Shown here one piece after another: positions 1-7,258 of a DNA stretch of 46,658 bases. Positions within the stretch are counted from its first letter, which is position 1. Every line of letters starts with the position of its first letter. The translations under genes and the position numbers were made by a program. Below the pieces are notes generated by a model that was not told where the DNA came from, did no database searches, and saw only the letters and a list, made by a program, of their open reading frames with translations. Source of the DNA: an uncultured Saprospiraceae bacterium (GTDB lineage Bacteria > Bacteroidota > Bacteroidia > Chitinophagales > Saprospiraceae); the NCBI GenBank assembly GCA_937934275.1, contig CALHAM010000035.1, positions 1 to 46,658 on the forward strand. Direction: 5' to 3'.

Positions 1-620
1 CCTGCTCCAGCAATACGGAGGATGAATTCGCGCCCTTCTTCGTTGGTTTTGAACAACTTGACGCTACCTTTCTCAATGTAAAAAAGCCAGCGCGGAAACT
101 CACCTTCTTGAAACAGAAGATCCTTTTTGCGGTAGTGGCGCACCTCGCGGTTCTCCGACAAGCGCTGGATAGCCTCCATCGCTCGCGCTTCGTTGATGAA
201 ATGCTCAAAACTACCGCCACTTTGGCGGTTAGCCGCCTCGCGTAGCCGCTCGTGCTTTTTCAAACGGGCTTCGATGGTCTGGAGCAGGACGGTATCGTCG
301 AAAGGCTTGACGATGTAATCGTCAGCACCCAGCGACATGCCCTTTCGAAAATCACTTTTCTCAGCTAGTGCGGTCAGAAAAATAAAGGGAATATCTGCCG
401 TAGCCGCATTTCGGCTCAAAATGTGCAACACACCAAAGCCGTCTAGCTCCGGCATCATCACATCGCATAAGATCAGGTCAGGGTGCTCCGCAATGGCTTG
501 TTCCACGCCTTTCTTACCGTCTTCAGCGCTTAGCGTTTGATAGCCGCTCAAGGTCAGAATCTCGCACAAATTCTCGCGTACGTCGGCGTGATCTTCAATG
601 ACAAGGATTTTCTTCTTCAT
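1..620 (-). CDS. Response-regulator receiver + cyclic-nucleotide-binding (CRP/FNR-type) regulator, partial
   Basis: The gene starts at the ATG ending at 620 and runs off the left edge, so only about 206 residues are visible. Residues 1-125 are a CheY-like receiver: an acidic pocket near the start (IEDHADV), the phospho-acceptor Asp in LILCDVMMPELDG at about residue 54, a conserved Thr in IFLTAL and Lys in VKPFDD. After a linker helix, residues from about 150 form the start of a cyclic-nucleotide-binding-like beta-barrel (KDLLFQEGEFP, YIEKGSVKLFK). The CRP/FNR HTH would lie beyond the window edge, so DNA binding is inferred. The fusion suggests a two-component output acting through a CRP/FNR-type effector. 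It is divergent from the CBS and Usp genes, with an FNR-type palindrome between them. Confidence 0.88.
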   Translation of the reverse strand, partial: MKKKILVIEDHADVRENLCEILTLSGYQTLSAEDGKKGVEQAIAEHPDLILCDVMMPELDGFGVLHILSRNAATADIPFIFLTALAEKSDFRKGMSLGADDYIVKPFDDTVLLQTIEARLKKHERLREAANRQSGGSFEHFINEARAMEAIQRLSENREVRHYRKKDLLFQEGEFPRWLFYIEKGSVKLFKTNEEGREFILRIAGA

Positions 621-717
621 GGTCGGTTCCGTTTTCCGCGATAAAAGTACAGCGACTACCCTAATAGCATAACGCTTCGTCGGCTCTGGGAAAGCTTAGA
701 AGTTTCACATGGGTGCA

Positions 718-731
718 TTGATGTAAATCAC
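718..731. promoter_or_regulatory. FNR/CRP-type operator palindrome
   Basis: The sequence TTGATGTAAATCAC matches the FNR consensus TTGAT-N4-ATCAA at nine of ten defined positions. It lies in the 230-base divergent spacer between the receiver/CNB regulator and the CBS-pair gene, so either promoter could be controlled from it. That the neighbouring regulator binds it is inference. Confidence 0.55.
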
Positions 732-850
732 CCGCCTTTTTGTTTGTCATCATCCAGTGCCTGTGCCTGTACGAGACACCTTTGTGCACGAGGAGGGGGA
801 AGATATCGGGTCAGGGCTTATTGCATTATCTATTATAAAGGTACTTACTT

Positions 851-1291
851 ATGAATGTTTTTGCTCCCGTTTCGACTATCATGGTTACTGATTTGGTAAC
901 CGTAAACCCTGAAACAACCCTACGCGAAGTTAATGAAATTTTTGATCGTCACTCTTTTCATCACCTGCCGGTGGTGAACTTTCGCAAAATTGTAGGCATG
1001 GTTTCGCGAACAGATTTTGATCGCTTTGTAGGAGGATTGAGGCGAAACAACGACTCTCTGGACATTTTAGAAAAGACTTGCGTAGAAGAGATCATGACCA
1101 AAGGCTTAGGAAAGTTAGAGCCAGACGATCGCATTAACGTAGCGTTAGAAATCTTTAGCAAGAACTGGTTTCATGCTCTGCCTGTCGTCCAGAACGATGA
1201 GCTAGTAGGTATATTGACTACTCAGGACATCATTCGCGCTCTGCTCAACGAAAAGCCTAAAGAGCCGCACATGGTGTACGAAGACTTGTAA
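851..1291 (+). CDS. CBS-domain pair protein
   Basis: A 146-residue soluble protein made almost entirely of two CBS motifs. CBS1 spans about residues 8-65 (STIMVTDLVTVNPETTL, then FHHLPVVN and VGMVSRTDF) and CBS2 about 78-135 (EEIMTKGLGKLEPDD, FHALPVVQ, VGILTTQDI). Such stand-alone Bateman modules bind adenine nucleotides and act as energy or redox sensors; the ligand here is unknown. It is followed 102 bases later by the Usp fusion gene in the same direction and is divergent from a receiver/CNB regulator, which points to a stress-response role. No good ribosome-binding site is visible, as is common in Bacteroidota. Confidence 0.9.
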   Translation: MNVFAPVSTIMVTDLVTVNPETTLREVNEIFDRHSFHHLPVVNFRKIVGMVSRTDFDRFVGGLRRNNDSLDILEKTCVEEIMTKGLGKLEPDDRINVALEIFSKNWFHALPVVQNDELVGILTTQDIIRALLNEKPKEPHMVYEDL

Positions 1292-1393
1292 AGAAGCAGC
1301 CCGATTTGTGTCGGCACGTGTGAGTGTTCTCGACAAAAGACAAAACGCCCTCTAAAGCTTTACTAAACGGGTGAGAACAAAATCAAAAGTACC

Positions 1394-2545
1394 ATGACCA
1401 CTATACAAGTTATCGGCACGGGTGATGCGCGGATGCGGCGTTTAAGCGAGCAGGTGAGGCAGGCGTTGGACGAGTGCGCCCTAAGAGGAGAGGTCGAGGA
1501 GGTTTCCGAATATAGTCGGGTGCTCGCTAGTGGCGTCTTGCGCATCCCTGCTTTGGTAGTTGATGGACATATCATCGCGGAAGGAGCGGCACTGTCAGTA
1601 GACGAACTTAAAGGCCTTCTCAGGGACCGCCAACTGCTGGGCAGCAAATTATATCGGATGAAGCGCCTTCTGATAGGAGTTGACCTCAGCCCGGCCTCTG
1701 AGAATGCCGTGGTCTTCGCTTGCCACTTGGCTCGTCTTTTAGGGGCCAATATGGAAGTTGTCTATGTGATGGACAGCATCTTCGAAGGAAGTAAGACCTC
1801 TCCGTCGAGCTTTCTGTCCAGCTATCGCAAAACGATGAAAGAGGAATTGGATGCTTTCATCCGCCGCGTAGCCCAGCGCAGCCAAGTGGAGTGCGTGCCT
1901 GAAGATAACATTTTGAACGAAGAGCGCGCGCCCGGCATCCCTCCGCCGCGTATGCGCGCACAAATTGCTTTCGGATTTCCGGAAAAAGCGCTCAGCGACC
2001 TGTCTGAGCGCGCCGATCTTTTAGTCTTAGGCTCCACTGGTCGAGGCGGCATCGTGCGCAAACTGTTCGGCTCTGTGAGCATTGAGGTTTCTAAGACAGC
2101 CAAGGCGCCTGTACTGTTAGTACCACCTCACGCTATCTACTCGGGTTTCCGCCAAATGCTCTACGCTAGTGATTTTGAATCGGCTGATGCCGAAGCCGTC
2201 GCTCAAACCCTTGCCTTCGCGCGGCGTTTGGGCGGACAAGTGCATTTCGTTCACGTCAGCCCGCCCGGAGAAAGAGGAGTAGAAGAGTTAGAGGCCCGCC
2301 TGCGCCAAATTAACGAGGAAGTGGGAGGCGCAGATCATCCCTTTATCTTTAGCCGCGTCATCGGCGACGATGTAGTAGAATCCCTACACGAGTACGCATT
2401 TGATCACCGCATCGATTTGTTTATATTTGTTACACATCAGCGCTCTTTTTGGGCCGAATTGTTGCATCATAGCATTACTCACGAAATGCTCTTGCATACC
2501 AGTACACCTGTCCTGGTAGTTCACACCGATCAGAGGGAAGCCTGA
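1394..2545 (+). CDS. Tandem universal stress protein with degenerate thioredoxin-like N-terminus
   Basis: 383 residues in three parts. Residues 3-76 follow the pattern of small thioredoxin-like (thioredoxin_3 / redox-active disulfide) proteins: IQVIGTG, a helix, then the cis-Pro segment IPALVVDG at 51-58. The usual CPKC after GTG is replaced by DARM at 11-14, so there is no redox cysteine pair. Residues about 90-245 form a UspA domain with an intact ATP motif G-x2-G-x9-G-S (G213, G216, G226, S227). Residues about 253-380 form a second UspA domain without that motif. Tandem Usp proteins are common stress proteins; the N-terminal addition is uncommon as far as I know. It probably shares regulation with the CBS gene upstream. 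Confidence 0.88.
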   Translation: MTTIQVIGTGDARMRRLSEQVRQALDECALRGEVEEVSEYSRVLASGVLRIPALVVDGHIIAEGAALSVDELKGLLRDRQLLGSKLYRMKRLLIGVDLSPASENAVVFACHLARLLGANMEVVYVMDSIFEGSKTSPSSFLSSYRKTMKEELDAFIRRVAQRSQVECVPEDNILNEERAPGIPPPRMRAQIAFGFPEKALSDLSERADLLVLGSTGRGGIVRKLFGSVSIEVSKTAKAPVLLVPPHAIYSGFRQMLYASDFESADAEAVAQTLAFARRLGGQVHFVHVSPPGERGVEELEARLRQINEEVGGADHPFIFSRVIGDDVVESLHEYAFDHRIDLFIFVTHQRSFWAELLHHSITHEMLLHTSTPVLVVHTDQREA

Positions 2546-2592
2546 AGTTGCCAGCGAACTTTTAATACCAGAGCGGTGTTTCCTACATCGTC

Positions 2593-2787
2593 ATGGATAA
2601 GTCTGACAGCAAGGGCCATTCCTCTTCCGCCCCCTCTTTAGAGGAAGGGCGTGATTATTATTGGGAAAACGGTTACATGGTATTCACGGAAATCTACCTA
2701 CTGCGCCGCGGTAAATGTTGCGGATGCGGCTGCCGCCATTGCCCTTATCGCAAGCAAAAGAGCAAAGTGCCTCCTAAGCAAGCGTAA
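2593..2787 (+). CDS. DUF5522 family cysteine-rich mini-protein
   Basis: A 64-residue protein with the pattern of the DUF5522 family: GRDYYWENGYMVFTEIYLL followed by RGKCCGCGCRHCPY. Five cysteines and a histidine within a dozen residues look like a metal site (Zn or Fe-S), but the function is not known. The first 15 residues are Ser-rich and likely disordered. It starts 47 bases after the Usp gene and could be cotranscribed with it. The stop is nine bases from the convergent gene's stop. Confidence 0.85.
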   Translation: MDKSDSKGHSSSAPSLEEGRDYYWENGYMVFTEIYLLRRGKCCGCGCRHCPYRKQKSKVPPKQA

Positions 2788-2796
2788 GGCTTCGCC

Positions 2797-3480
2797 CTAC
2801 CGAAAGAAGCCAAATTGTACTCCAACCGTCATGCGCGCAGTAGTAATGCGCCCCTGACCGTCCGTGTAAATTTCGGGATCTTCGCTGACGACAAGGCTAG
2901 GACGCGCTATAAGGCGGAAAAAGTCGTTGCCCAATAAGTAAAAGCCAACGCCTACTTCGTAACTACGCGTACGCAGGTGAAACAATTGCTCGCGTCGAAC
3001 CTCCCGTAGAGGAGCCTGGCGCAATTCCGCACCCTCAAATACGATGCTCTCCGGCGTCGAGTTGCTGAAAAAGTCAAAAGACATGCCTGCGTGAGCATAT
3101 AAACACTGGCAACGGTGCAGGCGATATTGCAACCGAATCGGTATAACCCAATACGCCGGGCGAAAGGCACGCAGAGTAGAAACGTAGTAGGGCGTAGGGC
3201 GCCCATCTTCCAATCGCTCAACTATTTCTCCCGTCCAAGTGTAATATTGATAAGGGCGATAGTACTCTCGCCCGAAGCCAGCACCCACCCGAAACCTCCC
3301 CACCGATACATCCGATAATATGGCTGGAATTAGAAAGGGTATCGTGCCTGCCTGATATTGGGCAAAATCAAAACCGGTCTCTATCCCTAAAGACAAAACC
3401 TCCAGATCCCTCTGACCCTCTAGGCGGTGGCAAACGAGAAAAAGCCAAAAAAGCAATGTAGCCGATCGAAAACGCAGCAT
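2797..3480 (-). CDS. Secreted outer-membrane beta-barrel-like protein, uncharacterised
   Basis: A 227-residue protein with an N-terminal hydrophobic signal (SATLLFWLFLVCHRLEGQ) followed by alternating hydrophobic/polar strands with many aromatic residues (YRPYQYYTWTGEIVE, LQYRLHRCQCLYAHAGMSF) and a final strand ending in VGVQFGFFR. A terminal aromatic strand is typical of small outer-membrane barrels of Bacteroidota. I recognise no specific family. It is convergent with the DUF5522 gene and 176 bases from the divergent peroxiredoxin-like gene. Start is the ATG at 3480, just before the signal peptide. Confidence 0.7.
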   Translation of the reverse strand: MLRFRSATLLFWLFLVCHRLEGQRDLEVLSLGIETGFDFAQYQAGTIPFLIPAILSDVSVGRFRVGAGFGREYYRPYQYYTWTGEIVERLEDGRPTPYYVSTLRAFRPAYWVIPIRLQYRLHRCQCLYAHAGMSFDFFSNSTPESIVFEGAELRQAPLREVRREQLFHLRTRSYEVGVGFYLLGNDFFRLIARPSLVVSEDPEIYTDGQGRITTARMTVGVQFGFFR

Positions 3481-3656
3481 TGTCTCTACATTTTGTTCTT
3501 AGCGAGAAGAAAACCTCTACCTTTTGATGTGAAAAAAAATAGAAAATAGAAGCATCTCCTCGTCGTTTTTAGGAAGCATTGGTGCGCATTCCAAAAGTAA
3601 CGCATTACCCCTTTGTAGTAATAAAACACGTTGCCTATTTTTTGAAATGCGATAAT

Positions 3657-4289
3657 ATGGCCCACAAGAAAAGAAAACTGCCCCGGGAGGGTGAACCGGC
3701 GCCGCCTTTCGTAGCTCAAACGCTTAAGGGAACCATCCATTTTCCAGAGGATTTCCGAGGCAGTTGGTGCGTCTTTTTCTGCCATCCGGCCAACTTTACC
3801 AACAGTTGGCGTATGTATTCCGACTACTTGAAGCAAAAGGAGCGTTGGCTACAAGAGCGCAATACTCGCCTGCTCGTGTTGTCTAATCAAACCGTTTGTG
3901 GCGACCTCTGGAAAGACCTCGTTTGCCGTTATCTCAGTCTCTGTCTGGGGGCACCCATCATTGAAGACACGGATAACTCTATCGCTAACTTATACGGCAT
4001 GTCTACTGGTCAGCAGATGTCGCCGCCCTATCACCGACTGCTGTACATCATTGATCCCGAGGGCATTATTCGACTCATCGTCTGCCGACCGCTGTTGTCC
4101 ATCCAACAATCGCTAACGAACATAGCCGAAAAGCTAGAGCAACTACAGCAACAACACACGACCGCTGAACTTAAGAAAAACTTCCCTTCCAGCCCTGTCG
4201 GAACCGTTGACGAACGCCTAGACATTGCTGAAAACGCCCAAGCTAAGCGCCCAGCTTACTTGCACGCCTTTAAAACGCATCTCAACTGA
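3657..4289 (+). CDS. Peroxiredoxin-like protein lacking the peroxidatic cysteine
   Basis: 210 residues with the AhpC/Prx6 layout: GEPAPPF near residue 12, FFCHPANFTNSW at 41-51, and the second half IIDPEGIIRL around 131-140 with the conserved Arg (R139). Canonical 1-Cys Prx proteins have HPADFTPVC; here the cysteine position is Trp51 and the preceding P-V is N-S. A different cysteine (C42) lies just before the His-Pro. The normal thiol peroxidase chemistry should therefore be absent or altered. I choose the ATG at 3657; the reading frame extends to a TTG at 3579, but those 26 residues are not family-like. A terminator hairpin follows at 4337-4371. Confidence 0.75.
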   Translation: MAHKKRKLPREGEPAPPFVAQTLKGTIHFPEDFRGSWCVFFCHPANFTNSWRMYSDYLKQKERWLQERNTRLLVLSNQTVCGDLWKDLVCRYLSLCLGAPIIEDTDNSIANLYGMSTGQQMSPPYHRLLYIIDPEGIIRLIVCRPLLSIQQSLTNIAEKLEQLQQQHTTAELKKNFPSSPVGTVDERLDIAENAQAKRPAYLHAFKTHLN

Positions 4290-4336
4290 GAGCGCCGGCG
4301 CTGCGATGCCACAGGTGGCAGCGCGTTAGAAAAATA

Positions 4337-4371
4337 AAAAACCTTCTTGCACCCTGTGCAAGAAGGTTTTT
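4337..4371. terminator. Bidirectional intrinsic terminator
   Basis: A 16-bp perfect stem (4337-4352 with 4356-4371), three-base loop CCT, A-rich on the left and T-rich on the right arm. It sits between the convergent peroxiredoxin-like gene (plus) and tRNA-Gln (minus) and can end both transcripts. Confidence 0.9.
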
Positions 4372-4373
4372 AG

Positions 4374-4444
4374 TTGGCCCACAAGGATTCGAACCCTGAC
4401 AAACAGAACCAAAATCTGCTGTGCTACCGTTACACCATGGGCCA
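4374..4444 (-). tRNA. tRNA-Gln (TTG)
   Basis: On the minus strand the 7-bp acceptor stem TGGCCCA / TGGGCCA closes a cloverleaf with D-loop GGTGTAACGGTAGCAC, an anticodon loop reading TTTTGGT (anticodon TTG), and T-arm GGGTTCGAATCC. The discriminator is A and CCA is not encoded. A promoter -7 box (TACCTTTG, 4482-4475) lies 30 bases upstream, and a small hairpin (4447-4462) separates promoter and tRNA. The terminator at 4337-4371 follows directly. Confidence 0.96.
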
Positions 4445-4474
4445 AAAGAGATAGAAATCTCTTGGAAGCGGTTG

Positions 4475-4482
4475 CAAAGGTA
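4475..4482 (-). promoter_or_regulatory. Promoter -7 box for tRNA-Gln
   Basis: TACCTTTG on the minus strand matches the Bacteroidota -7 consensus TAnnTTTG exactly. The predicted start of transcription is about 4468, giving a leader of roughly 24 bases before the tRNA. A -33 TTG is possible at 4506-4504 (21-base spacing). Confidence 0.6.
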
Positions 4483-4516
4483 AAAATGGCTCAAAAAACT
4501 GCGCAAGAAATCGCGC

Positions 4517-4951
4517 CTATTTTTTTTCACCCTCCACGCGGTACCAATACTGTGTCCGATAGAACGGCCCTAAATAGCCGCGCAACACCAACACGTTTGC
4601 ATCACCCTCTTTTAGCCAAAATTTGCACGTGTACCATTTGCCCTTCTCTGGGTCCAAGATCCGCCCTGACTGCCAGTAGCCTTCCTTCTTCTGCATGTTT
4701 TCAAGGATAACCATACCCACCAAGGGCTTATCTTTGCGTTCATCAGGACATTTCTCGCATTTCTTATCAGGAGCCGATTTCAGCAAGCGGACGATCTTGC
4801 CGTACAACCGGCCCTTGTCTTCGTAAATCTGGACGTGGCTCTTAGCCTCGCCGGTTTCGTCGTCTATCGTCTTCCAAACCCCTACGGGCGATTGCCCTAA
4901 AAGGGCCTTCGCAAACACAAATAGCAGTGAAATCAATAAAAAACGGAGCAT
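4517..4951 (-). CDS. DUF2147 domain-containing secreted protein
   Basis: 144 residues from the ATG at 4951, which directly precedes a signal peptide (MLRFLLISLLFVFAKALLGQ). The rest matches the DUF2147 pattern: SPVGVWKTIDDETGEAKSHVQIYEDKGRLYGKIV at the start, a CEKC pair in the middle (DKKCEKCPDERKDKPLVGM), WQSGRILDPEKGKWYTCKFWL, and a final LRGYLGPFYRTQYWYRV. These are small exported beta-barrel-like proteins of unknown function. The frame extends upstream to 4999, but that would place 16 charged residues before the signal peptide. It ends close to the tRNA-Gln promoter. Confidence 0.85.
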   Translation of the reverse strand: MLRFLLISLLFVFAKALLGQSPVGVWKTIDDETGEAKSHVQIYEDKGRLYGKIVRLLKSAPDKKCEKCPDERKDKPLVGMVILENMQKKEGYWQSGRILDPEKGKWYTCKFWLKEGDANVLVLRGYLGPFYRTQYWYRVEGEKK

Positions 4952-5015
4952 GACAGGAGTATTTACTGACGAGGAGAAGGGCTTTGAAACTAAAGACACC
5001 GGTGCTTCGTGTTGA

Positions 5016-5053
5016 CAATAGCCATCTTCAGCCTAAGCTGAAGATGGCTATTG
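5016..5053. terminator. Perfect 17-bp hairpin without U-tract
   Basis: CAATAGCCATCTTCAGC (5016-5032) pairs perfectly with 5037-5053, leaving a CTAA loop. It lies 21 bases past the stop of the THX gene (minus strand) and is the likely 3' end or stabiliser of that mRNA. The lack of a T-run makes simple intrinsic termination less certain. Confidence 0.5.
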
Positions 5054-5073
5054 AGCCATGCGGTACAGTTCAA

Positions 5074-5190
5074 TTACTGCTGTGAAATGGCTTTCTTAGC
5101 AGCGCGCAATTTTCTAGGTTTGAGGCGGCTCTTCCCATGCGAGCCGCGCCAGATTTTGCCGCGTTTTGTTTTTACGTCTCCTTTACCCAT
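5074..5190 (-). CDS. 30S ribosomal protein THX
   Basis: A 38-residue very basic protein, MGKGDVKTKRGKIWRGSHGK then SRLKPRKLRAAKK. The MGKGD-KTKRGKI-RGS-G core is the signature of the small-subunit protein THX (bTHX, also S31), which sits in a pocket at the top of the 30S head in Thermus and occurs in most Bacteroidota. The ATG at 5190 has a clear AAGGAAA ribosome-binding site six bases upstream. The frame stays open to 5256, but the extra residues are not THX-like. A promoter with both boxes lies upstream. Confidence 0.93.
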   Translation of the reverse strand: MGKGDVKTKRGKIWRGSHGKSRLKPRKLRAAKKAISQQ

Positions 5191-5226
5191 AATTTCCTTG
5201 AGCGAAAAGTGCATTAAAAAGGTCGA

Positions 5227-5257
5227 CAAAGGTAGGTCAATTATTGCCAAACACAAA
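5227..5257 (-). promoter_or_regulatory. Promoter for THX gene
   Basis: Minus strand: -33 TTTG at 5257-5254, 19-base spacer, -7 TACCTTTG at 5234-5227. Predicted transcription start near 5220, 30 bases before the THX ATG. The -33 box lies inside the 3' end of the upstream lipoprotein gene. Confidence 0.65.
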
Positions 5258-5890
5258 GCGACCGCCTACTCCGAATTGATACAACCCAATAGAACCGTCA
5301 ACACCACTTAAGCGATAATAACCAAGGTCTAAACCAAACTTGTGGCGCTTGCCGAAAAGAAGTCCGGTATTGCCGCCTAAATAGGAAAGACCATTTTCTA
5401 CCCCTGCAAACGTAGAAAACTGGCGGATGTAGCGGGGCGTTAGGTACCAGCCAAAACTCTTCGACGGATGAACGGAAAGATAGACCGGTATCTGCACGTT
5501 AAGGAGACCGAGGATAATTCCAAAACTGCCTACCTCAGCACCCAAAGCCATAGCAAAAGGCGATTGGCGATCGCCTATAACCTGAAACTTAGCACCGATG
5601 CCGATATTGAGATTAGTATTCATGCGTAGAGTGAGGTCTACCTTATCACTTACGCCGTATCGCCCTCCTGCTTCTAAGCTCACAAAACTCAGCGTCGGCA
5701 CCTCAATCGTTACACTGTCGTTTTGCCATTCATTGAAGTTTGGGCTAGAAGCGAGATTCAACGAGCCAGAAAACTCGCCATTACCTGTGCCTAAGGTGCG
5801 ACCATCCTGAAAACTCGTTAGTGAGGCGCAGCCGGCAAGAAACAAGGCCGTTGCTCCTGCCAAGAGCCAAAAAAGAAGTTGTCTTAACAT
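5237..5890 (-). CDS. Outer-membrane lipoprotein, uncharacterised
   Basis: 217 residues from the ATG at 5890. The N-terminus is a lipoprotein signal with lipobox LFLAGC followed by AS. The mature part is rich in Gly and alternating strands (VEAGGRYGVSDKVDLTLRMN-like segments, LGYYRLSGVDGSIGLYQFGVGGRFVFG), suggesting a beta-barrel or an outer-membrane-attached beta protein. No specific family recognised. The frame extends upstream to 5938, but a TACCTTTG promoter box lies at 5943-5936, so the longer start would be inside the promoter. Confidence 0.8.
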   Translation of the reverse strand: MLRQLLFWLLAGATALFLAGCASLTSFQDGRTLGTGNGEFSGSLNLASSPNFNEWQNDSVTIEVPTLSFVSLEAGGRYGVSDKVDLTLRMNTNLNIGIGAKFQVIGDRQSPFAMALGAEVGSFGIILGLLNVQIPVYLSVHPSKSFGWYLTPRYIRQFSTFAGVENGLSYLGGNTGLLFGKRHKFGLDLGYYRLSGVDGSIGLYQFGVGGRFVFGNN

Positions 5891-5935
5891 AAGTATCTGT
5901 TTTAGAGTATAAAAAATAGGTGATGTAACTGTAGG

Positions 5936-5943
5936 CAAAGGTA
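5936..5943 (-). promoter_or_regulatory. Promoter -7 box for lipoprotein gene
   Basis: TACCTTTG on the minus strand is an exact TAnnTTTG match, 46 bases upstream of the chosen ATG (5890). It fixes the start choice. No convincing -33 TTG at the usual distance. Confidence 0.5.
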
Positions 5944-5994
5944 GGCAGGCAAGGTTGTTATAGGGGTTTTAAATCTTTTTAAGGAGTACTTAAA

Positions 5995-7179
5995 TCACGC
6001 CACCTCGTCTATTGAGGCCAGTATAGCCTGACAGGCCAGCTGGATTTCGTCGGATCGGATGGTTAGCGGAGGCGCTATGCGCAGGGCGCGATCGTTGAAG
6101 AGGAACCAGTCGGTAATAACGCCGCGTCGGAGGCATTCAGCAATGACGCGCTGTACCAAAGCCGCATCTTCTAAGTCTACGGCAAGCCATAAACCCGCAC
6201 TGCGCACTTCGCGAATTCGCGGATGCACAAGCCGCTGGCGAAAGAGTTGCTCTTTAGCCGGCACCTGAGCAATGAGGGTACTTTGCGTAAGCTCCTGCAT
6301 CGTAGCCAGTGCTGCCGCTGCACTTACAGGGTGACCGCCAAAAGTCGTGATATGCCCCAGAGGAGGGTCGTGTGCCAGCACCTGCATGATATTGCGCGGC
6401 GCAACGAATGCTCCAATGGGCATGCCGCCGCCAAAGCCTTTGGCTAACAGCAAAATATCGGGCTTAATGCCGTAGTGTTGGAAGGCGAAAAGCGCCCCCG
6501 TGCGCCCGCATCCGGCTTGTATTTCATCCAGCACGAGCAAAGCGCCCACCTCATCGCAACGGCGGCGCAACGCCTGCAGCCAAGAGGCATCGGGCAGGGT
6601 CAACCCTGACTCCGCCTGTATCGTTTCCACTACAACCGCTGCCGTATGGGGCGTAATTTGCTCTAAACACAGGGAGCAGTTGTACGAAATATGCCGAATG
6701 CCGGGCAATAGGGGGTGATAGGGCAGTGTGAAATCCGTCGGCCACATAAGGCTCGCCGCTCCCTGGGTGCTGCCGTGATAAGCTCGGCGACACGCCACAA
6801 TTTCGGCTCTCCCGGTGTAGCGTTTGGCTAACTTCATAGCTCCCTCTGTGGCCTCAGCGCCGGAGTTAACGAAGTACACCGAGTCTAAGCCAGGCAGATG
6901 CTCGGCGAGCAAGGCCGCCAACTGCACTTGCGGTGCCAGTACGTACTCGCCGTAAACCATGGTATGCCAGTACCGCTCCAACTGCGCCCGAACCGCAGCC
7001 TCTACGCGTGGATGGCGATGCCCTAAACTGCTGACACCTATGCCCGCAATTAAGTCCAGGTAACGCCGACCGTCTCTGTCGTAGAGGTAAACGCCTTCAG
7101 CGCGTTCGATTTCTAGCGCTAAAGGCGCCTCGGAGGTTTGCGCTATGTGTCGTAAGAACAATTGTCGCAAAGAAAGCAT
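5995..7179 (-). CDS. Class III aminotransferase (PLP-dependent)
   Basis: 394 residues, full length for the acetylornithine/GABA-type family. Visible features: SGAEA at 106-110 for phosphate binding, YHGST at 134-138, LVLDEIQAGCGRTG with the pyridine-binding Asp218, and the Schiff-base Lys247 in LLLAKGFGGGMPIGA. TFGGHPVSAAAAL follows as in this family. Substrate cannot be told: annotation as a general aspartate aminotransferase family protein is safest. It is a single gene, with a perfect palindrome and a possible promoter upstream (7214-7259). Confidence 0.88.
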   Translation of the reverse strand: MLSLRQLFLRHIAQTSEAPLALEIERAEGVYLYDRDGRRYLDLIAGIGVSSLGHRHPRVEAAVRAQLERYWHTMVYGEYVLAPQVQLAALLAEHLPGLDSVYFVNSGAEATEGAMKLAKRYTGRAEIVACRRAYHGSTQGAASLMWPTDFTLPYHPLLPGIRHISYNCSLCLEQITPHTAAVVVETIQAESGLTLPDASWLQALRRRCDEVGALLVLDEIQAGCGRTGALFAFQHYGIKPDILLLAKGFGGGMPIGAFVAPRNIMQVLAHDPPLGHITTFGGHPVSAAAALATMQELTQSTLIAQVPAKEQLFRQRLVHPRIREVRSAGLWLAVDLEDAALVQRVIAECLRRGVITDWFLFNDRALRIAPPLTIRSDEIQLACQAILASIDEVA

Positions 7180-7213
7180 ATCAGCTGGCTATAGCGAAAA
7201 TTAAATGGGGCTT

Positions 7214-7235
7214 TTAGCGTCAATTACGACGCTAA
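7214..7235. promoter_or_regulatory. Perfect palindrome in aminotransferase leader (operator or hairpin)
   Basis: TTAGCGTC-N6-GACGCTAA, an 8-bp perfect inverted repeat 35 bases upstream of the aminotransferase ATG. If the -7 box TATTTTTG at 7259-7252 is used, the palindrome covers about +10 to +31, a classic repressor position. It could instead act as an RNA hairpin. Confidence 0.4.
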
Positions 7236-7258
7236 TTCGTCTTATTAGCAACAAAAAT

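Noticed and set aside
4282-4530. An 82-codon minus-strand frame
   Set aside because: It spans tRNA-Gln and the terminator.
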